Shown in pieces: positions 1-8,837 of a DNA stretch of 64,000 nucleotides. Origin of the DNA: Paenibacillus alginolyticus DSM 5050 = NBRC 15375 (GTDB lineage Bacteria; Bacillota; Bacilli; Paenibacillales; NBRC-103111); NCBI RefSeq assembly GCF_000422905.1, contig NZ_AUGY01000009.1:62001-126000 (forward strand), given 5' to 3'. Position 1 is the stretch's first letter, and every line of letters starts with the position of its first letter. The notes under the pieces are model-generated. The model was not told where the DNA came from, searched no databases, and saw only the letters and a list, made by a program, of their open reading frames with translations. Made by a program: the position numbers and the translations under genes.

Positions 1-462
1 CGACTGCATCCAAGGAATCGGATCGACTCCAAACTTGCTAAGAAAGTAATTCAAAATGCCGAAATCCTTGCTGAAAATGAATTGCCATGCGACGGCGACC
101 GCAGCAGAAGTCGCTAATACCGGGAAATAGAAAATCGTACGGTACAGATATTTCCAACATTTTCCTATATTCCGGTTAACCGCTAACGCAATGAACAGCC
201 CGAGAATAACGTGCATCGGCGTTAATATTGCAATAAATTTGATGGTATTGCCGTAAGTAAGCCATAACCGATCATCAACAAATAAATGTGTAATGTTGTC
301 AAAACCGATCCATTTGACTGGTGTGATTATGTTGTACTTCGTGAAACTGAGATAAATGGTTGCCACAACCGGTTCGCCGATAAATATAATGAAAAATAGC
401 AAAGCCGGTGACAGAAATAAGAACCCGACGAGGATGTTGGACATTTTACGATTAACTGCCAC
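1..462 (-). CDS. Carbohydrate ABC transporter permease, MalF type (partial)
   Basis: Membrane subunit of a sugar importer. The frame starts at a GTG (complement of 460-462) with GGGAGG 8 bases upstream and runs off the window, so only about 154 N-terminal residues are present. The N-terminus shows a first membrane helix (FLFLSPALLFFIIFI) followed by the SFTKYN stretch common in MalF/UgpA-type permeases, and further helices are visible. It lies downstream of the binding-protein gene at 535-1803 on the same strand, the usual order for family-1 sugar importers in Paenibacillus. The EAA loop that contacts the ATPase lies outside the window. Substrate unknown. Confidence 0.85.
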   Translation of the reverse strand, partial: MAVNRKMSNILVGFLFLSPALLFFIIFIGEPVVATIYLSFTKYNIITPVKWIGFDNITHLFVDDRLWLTYGNTIKFIAILTPMHVILGLFIALAVNRNIGKCWKYLYRTIFYFPVLATSAAVAVAWQFIFSKDFGILNYFLSKFGVDPIPWMQS

Positions 463-492
463 GCTAGATCCCTCCCATGAACCGGGGCGCCG

Positions 493-512
493 GGCGATCC
501 GATTGGATCGCC
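493..512 (-). promoter_or_regulatory. Intercistronic hairpin between binding-protein and permease genes
   Basis: Perfect 8-bp stem (GGCGATCC/GGATCGCC) with a GATT loop in the 72-base gap after the binding-protein gene. It has no T-run, so it is more likely an mRNA-stabilising or partial-termination element than a full terminator. Hairpins at the same place in other ABC operons keep the binding protein in excess over the permeases; that role is inferred here. Confidence 0.5.
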
Positions 513-534
513 GACGGCATACCGCGAGTCAACA

Positions 535-1803
535 TCATTTTTTCAGGATGGCATCAATTTCTTGTTTGGCTTTCTTCATGGCTGTCGCTGCATCGGACTG
601 GTTAGACAGGATCTCCGATACATGCCGATCGAATACTCCTTGGATTTCACCATATTGCATCGGAGCTTCTACCGCTTTGGCAATATCGGCGCTTTCTGCG
701 TATACCTTCCAATTCTGAGCTGGTGTCTTCGGCAAGACTTCATTCATAACAGAGATGCGGGTTGGAATTGACGTGTTGGAAAGCGTCGTTTTCTGCGAAT
801 AGGCGCCGCTTAGGAAAGCAGTAAGTTTATATGCCGCTTCCGGGTATTTCGTTGATTTGAGCACAGGGAACGCCCCTGACCCGAAAATAACTTTGTTCGT
901 CTTGAACGTTGGCAAATACTGTACGTCAATGTTCGTGAATTTATTTTTGTCATAGGTACCAAATGGCCATTTACCAGCTGATATCATAGCAATTTGACCA
1001 TTGATCAACATCTGGATTTGGTTATCCTTAGGGTCAGGAACCGGCGCAACTTTGTATTTATAGATGAGATCCTGAAAAAATTGCATCATCTCGATGGCAT
1101 TAGGATCATCTAATTTACTAGTGGTCATATCGTCATTCAGTACACTCGCATTGTTGTTAAACAACCATGCCGACGCTCCAAAATAATAATTGGGAATTGC
1201 AAAGCCGAAAGTTTTCTTCCCATCCTTCTCTGAGGTCAACTTTTGAGCGTACTGAAGAAAGTCATCCTTCGTCCAGCCTTTATTTGGAACAGATAGCCCG
1301 GCTTTCTTGAGGAGATCGGTATTGAAGTGCATAACGACGTTATTCCAGTCCCAAACAAAGCCGTACGTTTTATTGTCAATAACGAAAGGCGATTGAAGCT
1401 TTGGATGCAGATCACTATAGTTATCCAAAGCACCGGGATCTGTTTTCATATAGGGATCCAGCGGGAGAAGCAGGTTCTGTTTGGCAAACATCTGGATGCC
1501 TTCGATCGCTACGCGAATAACGTCAGGTGATTTGCCGCCAGCAATCATTGTCTGAATTTTATTAAAATAATCTGCCCAACCGTTGCTGACCACTTCGACC
1601 CTTTTCACAGTGATATCGGGGTTAAGCTTATTGAACTCGGCCAAAATATTCGTAAGCTGTTCATCGGATGCTTCATTTTTGCTCCAAACTAACGTAAGTT
1701 CGGCTTTACCTGATTTGGATGCAGTAGGTTTGCTTTCTGAGCTGCATGCGACTAGCGACCACCCAAGAGAAAGAATCAATAATAGGACCCAAGCCTTTTT
1801 CAT
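535..1803 (-). CDS. Sugar ABC transporter substrate-binding lipoprotein (family 1)
   Basis: Extracellular solute-binding protein of 422 residues, the usual length for family 1. The N-terminus is a lipoprotein signal (MKKAWVLLLILSLGWSLVAC, lipobox LVAC), so the mature protein should be anchored on the outer face of the membrane through its cysteine. The body has the family pattern of an N-terminal lobe after LTLVWSKNEAS, with GGKSPDVIRV and GQIAMISAGKWPFGTY. It is the first gene of an operon with the permease at 1-462 and is divergent from a LacI-type regulator, with operator-like palindromes in between. The sugar cannot be read from sequence. Confidence 0.9.
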   Translation of the reverse strand: MKKAWVLLLILSLGWSLVACSSESKPTASKSGKAELTLVWSKNEASDEQLTNILAEFNKLNPDITVKRVEVVSNGWADYFNKIQTMIAGGKSPDVIRVAIEGIQMFAKQNLLLPLDPYMKTDPGALDNYSDLHPKLQSPFVIDNKTYGFVWDWNNVVMHFNTDLLKKAGLSVPNKGWTKDDFLQYAQKLTSEKDGKKTFGFAIPNYYFGASAWLFNNNASVLNDDMTTSKLDDPNAIEMMQFFQDLIYKYKVAPVPDPKDNQIQMLINGQIAMISAGKWPFGTYDKNKFTNIDVQYLPTFKTNKVIFGSGAFPVLKSTKYPEAAYKLTAFLSGAYSQKTTLSNTSIPTRISVMNEVLPKTPAQNWKVYAESADIAKAVEAPMQYGEIQGVFDRHVSEILSNQSDAATAMKKAKQEIDAILKK

Positions 1804-1904
1804 ATGCGAGACACCATCCTTAACAGATTGTGGGACGCACTGCCGGAACAGCGAACCCGGTGCATCCAGATGTCTGTCTATGCTGTTGAATCATGGTCGA
1901 AATT

Positions 1905-1930
1905 CACTTCCGTGCACGTGCACGGAAGTG
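1905..1930. promoter_or_regulatory. Operator-like palindrome 1 (perfect 26-nt)
   Basis: Perfect inverted repeat with arms CACTTCCGTGCAC/GTGCACGGAAGTG and a central CGTGCACGTGCACG core. It lies about 100 bases upstream of the binding-protein start in the divergent region shared with the LacI-type regulator. Two weaker relatives occur at 2040 and 2138. Most simply these are binding sites of the adjacent regulator. Confidence 0.7.
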
Positions 1931-2039
1931 GCTAAAAAAAATTTGAAGCAAAGATCATATTACCGATAGGGGCGTCCCCCCTTGCCACCGTTCCTACTTC
2001 TGATTGGCAAATAAACAATGTGAGCTCCAATATCTAATT

Positions 2040-2055
2040 TCGTGCACGTGAACGA
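2040..2055. promoter_or_regulatory. Operator-like palindrome 2
   Basis: TCGTGCACGTGAACGA is a near-palindrome sharing the CGTGCACGTG core with the site at 1905-1930. It differs at one position from the reverse complement of the site at 2138-2153. It lies in the middle of the divergent promoter region. Confidence 0.65.
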
Positions 2056-2082
2056 TTTCATCTTAACAAATGCCCTCAATTT

Positions 2083-2096
2083 TGTAAACGCTTTTA
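2083..2096. promoter_or_regulatory. Possible catabolite-responsive element (cre)
   Basis: TGTAAACGCTTTTA resembles the CcpA site consensus TGWAANCGNTNWCA, with the central CG kept and a mismatch near the 3' end. Its place between the operators at 2040 and 2138 fits carbon-catabolite control of the sugar importer or its regulator. This is a motif match only. Confidence 0.4.
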
Positions 2097-2137
2097 TTGC
2101 AAATTAGTTCATCTTTCCTATGCCTAACTCCCCTTTA

Positions 2138-2153
2138 TCGTTCACGAGCACGA
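2138..2153. promoter_or_regulatory. Operator-like palindrome 3
   Basis: TCGTTCACGAGCACGA, the third member of the set, is 67 bases upstream of the LacI-type regulator start. Its reverse complement matches the site at 2040-2055 with one mismatch. This position suits autoregulation. Confidence 0.65.
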
Positions 2154-2219
2154 GGTATTGACCAGCCCGCTCAGTTAGGCTACGATTAGACCACTAGATT
2201 CCATTCTCACGGAGGCCGC

Positions 2220-3224
2220 ATGAACATTACCAGTAAACAAATCGCCGAGCTGTGCGGAGTTACACGGGGAACGGTGGATCGGGCGCTAAACAACCGTCCC
2301 GGTATTAATCCGGAAACTCGTGTGAAAATACTGCGGGTCGCAGAGGAGCTCGGCTACCGCCCCCATTTTTTAGCTCAAAGCCTTGTCAAAGGACATACCA
2401 AAACGTTAGGTATCGTGCTGTTTGACATTCATAATCAAATTTTCTCCCAGTTATTCCACGCGTTCGAAGCCGAAGCAAGGAAACGGGGCTATATCGTTTA
2501 TCTTGTCCTTTCTAATCGCGACAAGGACCTAGAACTAGAGTATATCAACAACTTGTTAGATCGTAGAGTCGATGGAATTGCCTTGCTGCCAGCTAATTTC
2601 AACAAAAAATTCGAATCACTTTTGACTCGCTCGCGGACACCTATCGTGACCTTCGGCAATCGCCTTTCTGGCCCGTTTCCTTATGTTTGGATTGACGACA
2701 AGCAAGCGATCCGAGACTCAGTCGCCTTTCTTTCCAGCCAAGGCTATCGGCATTTGATCTATTTAAGTCCGCCTCTGATGCGAAAGGGAAAAGAAAATAT
2801 ATATGTGCCCGAACAACGATATCTTGGTTTTATCGAGGCATGTGAAGAGATCTCAGATATGCGGCATAGCGTCATCGCACAGAAAAATTATTTGGCCGAA
2901 TTGGAGCAATTGATAGAGAAAACGGACGGCAAAAGCGCGATCTTATGCTCTAGTGACGTGTATGCCCTTGAGGTTCTGAAGTGGTTGAAATCCCGCAAAA
3001 TCCGAGTACCTGAACAAATTGGCCTCATGGGTTTCGATAACATTCAAGTATTGAAATACATTAATCCCTCACTAACAACAGTAGATTACAATGTGAATGA
3101 AATCGGCACTAAACTGGCTGACGTACTAATTAGTCAAATTAACAATGATGAAGTTCCTGCCGAGACACTTATCGCTCATCATGTCCTCCAAGGTGAATCC
3201 GTCACGCTAGACAGAGATTTATAG
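2220..3224 (+). CDS. LacI/GalR-family transcriptional regulator
   Basis: A 334-residue regulator. Residues 1-50 form the LacI helix-turn-helix and hinge (MNITSKQIAELCGVTRGTVD, then RALNNRPGI) and the rest is a periplasmic-binding-protein-like effector domain with the usual TLGIVLFDIHN and IGLMGFDNI motifs. The first HTH residues are unusual: GTVDRALNN replaces the common ATVSRVLNN, as seen in a LacI subgroup near sugar ABC operons. GGAGG lies 5 bases before the ATG. It is divergent from the importer at 1-1803, with three related palindromes between them, so it probably controls that importer and itself. Effector unknown. Confidence 0.92.
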   Translation: MNITSKQIAELCGVTRGTVDRALNNRPGINPETRVKILRVAEELGYRPHFLAQSLVKGHTKTLGIVLFDIHNQIFSQLFHAFEAEARKRGYIVYLVLSNRDKDLELEYINNLLDRRVDGIALLPANFNKKFESLLTRSRTPIVTFGNRLSGPFPYVWIDDKQAIRDSVAFLSSQGYRHLIYLSPPLMRKGKENIYVPEQRYLGFIEACEEISDMRHSVIAQKNYLAELEQLIEKTDGKSAILCSSDVYALEVLKWLKSRKIRVPEQIGLMGFDNIQVLKYINPSLTTVDYNVNEIGTKLADVLISQINNDEVPAETLIAHHVLQGESVTLDRDL

Positions 3225-3273
3225 GGTCTCTGTGAGAGTGATTATTAAGGTTGATGCAACGCAATAATCAAAA

Positions 3274-3295
3274 AAGAGCCGCCGCGGCAGCTCTT
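3274..3295. terminator. Bidirectional hairpin between convergent genes
   Basis: AAGAGC and GCTCTT arms enclose a GC-rich centre, with A-rich sequence before and T-rich sequence after. It sits between the 3' ends of the LacI-type gene and the convergent SDR gene and can serve both. Confidence 0.75.
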
Positions 3296-3310
3296 CTTTG
3301 ATATATATTT

Positions 3311-4054
3311 CTACACAAATCCTCCATTACTACGAATGGTTTGACCCGTAATCCACTGAGATTCCTCGCTGGCCAAAAATAGCGCAACACTGGCAATATC
3401 GTTAGGTTCTCCTAGACGTCCGAACGCATTCATTTTACGAAGACCTTCAATTTGCTCCTCTGTTTTTCCAACTGTGAATAGCTCCGTGTTAACCGGACCA
3501 GGTGCAATTGCATTGATGGTGATCCCCTTCGGACCAAACTCTTTGGCCAATTGGCGCGTAAACTGCTCCACTGCTCCCTTTGTTCCTGCGTACACACTGT
3601 AAGTTGGGAACATTTGACCGACAACTGAAGTAGAGAAGTTAATGATACGACCGTTCTGTTCCATATATTTTGCAGCTTGCTGGCAAGCAAAGAAAGTTCC
3701 CTTCACATTTATTGCAAATTGCTTGTCAAAATCCTCTTCAGTAATGCTAGCAATCGGTTTGGTGATCATAATACCTGCATTATTAACTAGAATATCAATT
3801 CGTCCAAACGCCTTTAAAGTCTCCTGAAATAGTTTCTCTACTTCTGCCACGCTGCTAATATCAGCTAGGATTGCTATGGCATCTCCACCATTGTTCTTTA
3901 TCCCACTTACGACCTCTTCTGCTTTAGCCGGGCTGCTTGCGTAATTAACTATAACCTTTGCTCCGTTCCGAGCAAACTCCTCAGCAATTTCGCGTCCTAT
4001 TCCCCTTGATGCTCCGGTTACTAAAGCTACTTTTCCAGTTAGTTTATTTCCCAT
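3311..4054 (-). CDS. SDR-family oxidoreductase (FabG-like)
   Basis: Classical short-chain dehydrogenase of 247 residues. The nucleotide-binding motif is TGASRGIG (about residues 14-21), followed by NNAG (about 91-94), the catalytic serine in FSTSVVGQ and the YxxxK pair in YAGTKGA. The C-terminal GQTIRSNGGFV is typical of FabG-like enzymes. GGAGGAG lies 7-8 bases before the ATG. It is a monocistronic gene with its own promoter at 4108-4136 and a terminator at 3274-3295. Substrate and NAD/NADP preference cannot be decided; the inverted repeat over its -35 suggests local repression. Confidence 0.9.
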   Translation of the reverse strand: MGNKLTGKVALVTGASRGIGREIAEEFARNGAKVIVNYASSPAKAEEVVSGIKNNGGDAIAILADISSVAEVEKLFQETLKAFGRIDILVNNAGIMITKPIASITEEDFDKQFAINVKGTFFACQQAAKYMEQNGRIINFSTSVVGQMFPTYSVYAGTKGAVEQFTRQLAKEFGPKGITINAIAPGPVNTELFTVGKTEEQIEGLRKMNAFGRLGEPNDIASVALFLASEESQWITGQTIRSNGGFV

Positions 4055-4107
4055 TATGATACTCCTCCGATCAATTCGTATTCGGTTGATTCCTGCTTGT
4101 TGATATG

Positions 4108-4136
4108 ATTATATTGTAACACAAAACAAAAATCAA
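4108..4136 (-). promoter_or_regulatory. Sigma-A promoter of the SDR gene
   Basis: On the minus strand, TTGATT (4131-4136) and TATAAT (4108-4113) are separated by exactly 17 bases, upstream of the SDR start at 4054. The -35 lies inside one arm of the inverted repeat at 4131-4166. Confidence 0.65.
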
Positions 4137-4166
4137 GTTACATTTTTATATTTTTGTCACTTGATT
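4131..4166. promoter_or_regulatory. Inverted repeat overlapping the SDR promoter (operator candidate)
   Basis: Arms AATCAAGTTAC (4131-4141) and GTCACTTGATT (4156-4166) match at 10 of 11 positions, separated by 14 bases. One arm covers the -35 hexamer. A repressor binding here would block the promoter. The regulator is not in the neighbourhood. Confidence 0.5.
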
Positions 4167-4183
4167 TGATAAGTTCTGAATAG

Positions 4184-4236
4184 AACAAAGGGAAAGCCCT
4201 CCTGATGGATAAACATCAGAGTTCTTTCCCTTTGTT
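4184..4236. terminator. Long stem-loop terminator
   Basis: AACAAAGGGAAAG (4184-4196) pairs with CTTTCCCTTTGTT (4224-4236), with an inner CTGATG/CATCAG stem. It lies downstream of the nuclease-family pseudogene, which is read on the minus strand. Confidence 0.65.
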
Positions 4237-4278
4237 TATTGCCGATTCCCTGTAATAGGCAGTGCAAGCTTTTCTAAG

Positions 4279-5039
4279 CTACAATCGAACACTCGCCACG
4301 ACAGGATAATGGTCTGACGGATAGCGACCATTGTACATGCTTCGATCGATGTTAATTGAATTAACTTGAATGTCGGGCGTCACGAAAATGTAATCTATCG
4401 GCTCTCCCATATCGCCGCCTTTAAAGTCATGCCAAGTGCAGCCTACATCCTTGTCCTCGCCATAAGTGTCACAAAGCCCCGCCTGTGTCAGAATTTCGAT
4501 CACATCGCTGCTTGGGCCACAGTTAAAATCACCCGTCAAAATTGCCGGAATCCCGTCTCGGCTGTTCATGGTGCGGATTCGATCTAGAATAAGCTGGATG
4601 CCATTCGTTCTAGCTACCTCACTCATATGATCCAAGTGAGTATTGTACACATAATAATCCTGTCCATCTTGCTGCCTCAGCCTTACCCAGGTGCATATTC
4701 GCGGGCAGCCTGTGTTCCAGCTCAAATAACCGAGCTGTTCAGGAAATTCGGATAGACCGAAATCCCGCTCTCGACTGGTTTCAGCAGACCGCGATGATAG
4801 AAGACAGCGCAATGCTCGTCTTCATTCCCACCCTGCCGGCCATCACCGAGCCAGGCGTAATCCGGCAGCAGCGGCTGTAGATCCTGCAGCATAGCGTGCG
4901 TTCCCTCCTGCGTGCAAACAATCGCTGCCCCCGCTTTTTTTATGGCCTCGGTCACTTCAGTGATACGGTTCGGCCACGCATTGTCGCTATCCTGCCTGAC
5001 ATTTACCCGCAAGTTAAACGTCATCACGGTAATATCCAT
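4279..5039 (-). pseudogene. Endonuclease/exonuclease/phosphatase family protein, frameshifted
   Basis: Two overlapping frames together give one protein of about 253 residues. The N-terminal part carries MTFNLRV and CTQEG; the C-terminal part carries NTHLDH, TGDFNC, PIDYIFV and SDHYPV, the metal and catalytic motifs of the EEP superfamily (DNase I/sphingomyelinase-like phosphodiesterases). The frame breaks at 4764-4766, where a GGG run on the minus strand would give continuous sequence (ESGDFGLSEF) if it were GGGG. The start at 5039 has GGAGGG 5 bases upstream. There is no signal peptide, so it should be cytoplasmic. It may be a real pseudogene or a one-base sequencing error. Confidence 0.8.
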
Positions 5040-5112
5040 GGTTACCCTCCAACTACAGAATCCTTCCCTATACACCATTCGTTAACTATTCTGAATCCCC
5101 TGCCAACCCCAA

Positions 5113-6311
5113 TCAGCCAATCGTGATCTTCCCCTCCGGGTAACGATAAGGCTCTTTTTTCGGCAACGGCGACAAGGTATAGGCCAATGTGACAGGACCC
5201 AGTCGTCCGACAAACATTAAAATGATGATAAACACCTTACCGAATCCCGTGAGCTGTGACGATAATCCCACCGACATTCCAGCCGTAGCATACGCCGAAG
5301 TAACCTCGAACAATATGCCTAAGAAATGGAAGTTCTCTGTGATCGATAGGATCATTGTCGAAAGAGCTAATGTAATAGATTTATAAATCCGATCCTTTGA
5401 TATTCTGCGGTGGAAAAGTACAATTTCGTCCCTGCCTCGAACCATGGCATAAACCGCGCCAATAAGGATCACGAAGGTAGTCACCTTAATTCCTCCACCG
5501 GAGGAACCGGGCGCGGCACCGATAAACATCCTGAGAATGATAAAAAACTGCGTAGCCTGCCTCATCGAAGCAATATCGACTGTATTTACACCTGCTGAAC
5601 GTGATGACACGGATTGCAGCATTGCACTGAGTGTTTTGCCTATGGTGGACAACGGCTGCAGTGTGAGGGAATTGGTGAACTCAAACACAAAGATGACAAG
5701 TGTACGTATCCATATAAGAGCGGCGGACGCGGTTAGGACAACCTTGCTATGCAGCGTTAATTTTTTATTCTTAGGGTATGTAAGCAAGTCAGAAATAACG
5801 ATAAATCCAATTCCGCCTAAAATAATAAGCAGCATGGAGACGATGTTAATGTACGGGTCCTCTACATAATGCATCAGGCTTCCCATTCTATTAGGCAAAC
5901 TGCCAAACAGATCGAATCCCGCGCTGTTGAATATTGAGATACTATGAAAAATGCCAAAATACAGCGCTTGGCCTACGGGCATTTCAAATGACCAGCGAAG
6001 TGCGAATAACAACGCGCCTGCGAATTCAATATACAGCGCATAGATTAATACCTTGCGTATAAGACGGACTATCCCTTCCGTCGAATCATGGTTCATCGCT
6101 TCCTGTAAGATGAGACGTTCTGAAAAGAAATACGTCGGCGGAGCACGAGTGCAATGAGTGTGGACATCGTCATGAAGCCGAGACCGCCAATTTGGACTAG
6201 CAAAATAAGAACAATCTCCCCAAAAGCCGATAGATGCGCTCCTGTATTAATCACGGTCAACCCGGTAACACAAGTAGCGGAAGTCGCCATAAATAAGGCG
6301 TCAATAAATGC
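5113..6311 (-). pseudogene. ktrB: KtrB/TrkH-type potassium transporter, frameshifted and 5'-truncated
   Basis: Membrane subunit of a Ktr potassium uptake system. Pore-loop segments TSATCVTGLTV, SSRSAGVNT, GSSGGGIKVTT and ATAGMSVGL are all present, as is the ending PLPKKEPYRYPEGKITIG. Two defects are visible. Near 6120, CAGAAC on the minus strand should read CAGGAAC to join RRRISFQ to ERLILQEA (one base lost). Upstream of AFIDALFMATSA (about 6311) no start codon with a ribosome site and none of the expected first 40-50 residues can be found. The protein is therefore probably not made. KtrB partners with cytosolic KtrA, which is not in this window. Confidence 0.8.
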
Positions 6312-6420
6312 TAATCTGCCAATAACAATGTAAAGACAGCATGACCAATTGGCACGCCTTTAAATTGACTTATAGAATTTTTGATAATTATTTCTTTTTC
6401 CCATTCAAATTATGGTAAGA

Positions 6421-6432
6421 TATCGTACGATA
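6421..6432. promoter_or_regulatory. Palindrome upstream of uraA
   Basis: TATCGTACGATA is a perfect 12-base palindrome ending 9 bases before the AAGGGAG ribosome site of the uracil permease gene. It could be an operator. No matching copy was noticed elsewhere in the window. Confidence 0.3.
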
Positions 6433-6454
6433 ACTTTAAGAAGGGAGTCCTACC

Positions 6455-7723
6455 GTGTCTCGTATTATTCAAGTTGATGAACGCCCCTCCATAGGCGAAA
6501 GTATTCCCCTTAGTTTACAGCATTTATTTGCTATGTTTGGCTCCACCGTGCTGGTCCCTATTTTGTTTCATGTCGATCCAGCCACTATTCTGTTGATGAA
6601 CGGGATAGGCACTTTGCTTTATATTTTCATTACAAAAGGAAAGATCCCCGCTTTCTTGGGGTCCAGCTTCGCCTTCCTCTCCCCCGTTTTCTTCGTTCTC
6701 GATTCCAAAGGATATAGTTCGGCGTTAGGTGGATTTCTGGTGGTCGGATTGATTTTCACCTTCATAGCCTTGTTGATTCGTGTCGTGGGGACACGCTGGA
6801 TTGACGTTGTATTTCCACCTGCTGCGATGGGAGCGATCGTTGCTGTTATCGGTTTAGAATTGGTGCCTACAGCCGCCGCTATGGCAGGCATTATTCAGCC
6901 GGCTAATTTAAAAGAAGCCTGGGTTCCCGATCCTATCGTTATATCGGTTTCTATTTTTACTTTTTTGGTAGGAGTCGTAGGTTCCATTGTCTTTCGCGGA
7001 CTTTTGAAGGTCATTCCGATTTTGGTAGCCATTGTTGCCGGTTATCTGCTCGCAGCATTACTAGGTTTGGTACATATTGGAGAAATAGTTGGAGCTGCTC
7101 AGTGGATCAGACTTCCTACATTCTACAGCCCAACATTCGACCTCGCGAGTATTTTAATCATCGCTCCAGCTGCTTTAGTTGTCATAGCGGAGCATATTGG
7201 CCACTTGATTGTAACGGGGAATATGGTTGGAAAAGATTTATCCAAAGACCCTGGATTAAGCAGATCCTTACTCGGAAACGGCATCTCTACCATGCTGTCA
7301 TCCTTAGTAGGTTCTACGCCAAATACAACTTACGGTGAAAACATCGGTGTCATGGCGATTAGCCGCGTATATTCGGTTTGGGTTATCGGAGGAGCAGCGA
7401 TCCTGGCGATTGTGCTCTCCTTTGTCGGGAAAATATCAGCCTTGATTCAAACCATTCCAACTCCTGTCATGGGCGGCGTTTCCTTGCTGCTGTTTGGTAT
7501 CATCGCCGCTTCGGGGATCCGCATGCTGGTAGAAACGAAAGTTGATTATTCCAAACCGGTCAATCTGGTTCTAACAACCGTTGTTCTTGTCATTGGGCTT
7601 AGCGGAGCAACGCTGAAATTAAGCCATTTTGAACTGAAAGGCATGGCCCTGGCCACCATCGTTGCCATACTGCTCAGTTTGTTCTTCAAACTGCTGGAGG
7701 TTCTCAAGCTTTCTAACGACTAA
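6455..7723 (+). CDS. uraA: Uracil/xanthine permease, NCS2 family (UraA-like)
   Basis: A 422-residue membrane protein with some 12-14 hydrophobic segments, close to the UraA length. It begins near QHLFAMFGSTVLVPIL, the UraA signature for the first helix. It also has FPPAAMGAIVAVIGLEL, EHIGHL (the glutamate that contacts the nucleobase in UraA) and STPNTTYGENIGV with the second conserved glutamate. It should be a proton-coupled uracil importer in the cytoplasmic membrane. The GTG start at 6455 has AAGGGAG 7 bases upstream. It stands alone with a terminator at 7742. Xanthine or uric-acid specificity is less likely given these motifs. Confidence 0.92.
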   Translation: MSRIIQVDERPSIGESIPLSLQHLFAMFGSTVLVPILFHVDPATILLMNGIGTLLYIFITKGKIPAFLGSSFAFLSPVFFVLDSKGYSSALGGFLVVGLIFTFIALLIRVVGTRWIDVVFPPAAMGAIVAVIGLELVPTAAAMAGIIQPANLKEAWVPDPIVISVSIFTFLVGVVGSIVFRGLLKVIPILVAIVAGYLLAALLGLVHIGEIVGAAQWIRLPTFYSPTFDLASILIIAPAALVVIAEHIGHLIVTGNMVGKDLSKDPGLSRSLLGNGISTMLSSLVGSTPNTTYGENIGVMAISRVYSVWVIGGAAILAIVLSFVGKISALIQTIPTPVMGGVSLLLFGIIAASGIRMLVETKVDYSKPVNLVLTTVVLVIGLSGATLKLSHFELKGMALATIVAILLSLFFKLLEVLKLSND

Positions 7724-7741
7724 TTTTCAAATGGTATAAAG

Positions 7742-7790
7742 AATGGCTACCCCTAATGTCTTAACAGACCTGTGGGATAGCCATTTTTTA
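7742..7790 (+). terminator. Rho-independent terminator after uraA
   Basis: AATGGCTA (7742-7749) pairs with TAGCCATT (7778-7785), followed by a run of Ts. Confidence 0.8.
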
Positions 7791-7804
7791 AATATTAGTA
7801 ACCG

Positions 7805-8713
7805 CTATCTCTGCTTCAAACTCCTAAAAACATGGATAGCATCAAAAAAAGGCTCGCTATAGCTGCCATCCTCCTGAACTGTCCAACAGGTTGCTAAAAC
7901 AGAATGTGCAAACCCCCACGATAACATTCTTTTCTTGTCTAAGTTCAACTCTTTTACAAATATATCAATACGCTTCTCAATAACATGTGTTGAATCTCCA
8001 TTAGGCAATTTATTTAATAAATATTGAATAACATCGTATTCTCTGTCGCCAATCAACCCTTTAGGGTCAATCGCCAACCAAGGTTCCCTAGCAGCCATTA
8101 AAATATTGTAATGATGTAAATCGCCATGAAGTAAATATGGTTTATCCGGCATAGCATTCATTGTAATATATGTGTTCACTGCTTCTTGAAGTATTTCCTT
8201 TGTTATAGGACCGAGACCTTCTGTATTTCTCTTGCTAATATTTAATAATTTCTTTTCCATATGTTTAGTTGTTGGAATGTTAGTTGAATGGGTAGGTGCA
8301 TGAATCCATAATTTCTTCATCACTTGTGAGGCTGTCTGAGCAGCTTCCTCCTCATTTTCTAAGGAGGCTAGCGTTTTCCCAGGAATTAATCGTTCAAGAA
8401 TAAGAATTCCTCTTGCGATATCAACATCAATGATTTTGACAATGCCATTCCCATTAAAAAGTGTAAGGGCATCGACTTCAGATTCGAATTCATCACCTGG
8501 AATGACGAGCTTTATCACAACTTCAGTTCCGTCTTTCCGTATGGCAGGAGCCACAAAATTAAAAGATAAATCAAACGGGGTCATGATTTTGATTTGCCAA
8601 CGCTTTTCGCAATCATTAATAAGCTTGTCAAAATCTCTCAACCATTCATCAGCTTTATCCTTATGGACGTCTCTTAAGGTTTGAACGAATTGTTTTGGTA
8701 AGCTGCTCATCAT
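7805..8713 (-). CDS. Aminoglycoside/hydroxyurea resistance kinase-like protein (APH(6) family)
   Basis: Phosphotransferase of 302 residues in the APH(6)/streptomycin 6-kinase-like family. The kinase core is clear: VVIKLV (ATP-binding lysine, about residue 68), the catalytic loop HGDLHHYNIL (about 195-204) and the metal-binding IDPKGLIGDREYDV that follows it. The family phosphorylates hydroxyl groups of streptomycin, hydroxyurea or unknown small molecules, and actual resistance cannot be inferred from sequence. GGGGGA lies just before tandem ATG codons (8713 and 8710), so the first residue is uncertain by one. It is monocistronic, next to the unrelated DUF1904 gene in divergent orientation. 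Confidence 0.85.
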   Translation of the reverse strand: MMSSLPKQFVQTLRDVHKDKADEWLRDFDKLINDCEKRWQIKIMTPFDLSFNFVAPAIRKDGTEVVIKLVIPGDEFESEVDALTLFNGNGIVKIIDVDIARGILILERLIPGKTLASLENEEEAAQTASQVMKKLWIHAPTHSTNIPTTKHMEKKLLNISKRNTEGLGPITKEILQEAVNTYITMNAMPDKPYLLHGDLHHYNILMAAREPWLAIDPKGLIGDREYDVIQYLLNKLPNGDSTHVIEKRIDIFVKELNLDKKRMLSWGFAHSVLATCWTVQEDGSYSEPFFDAIHVFRSLKQR

Positions 8714-8837
8714 TTTTCCCCCTACGGCACTTATCTATAAATGAGAATGGTTTCATCTAATATAGGATTTGTTTTTACCTGAATTTTTTATTAAAATATA
8801 TAAATTCGCTAACCATTTTGCAAAGAAGGAACAACAT

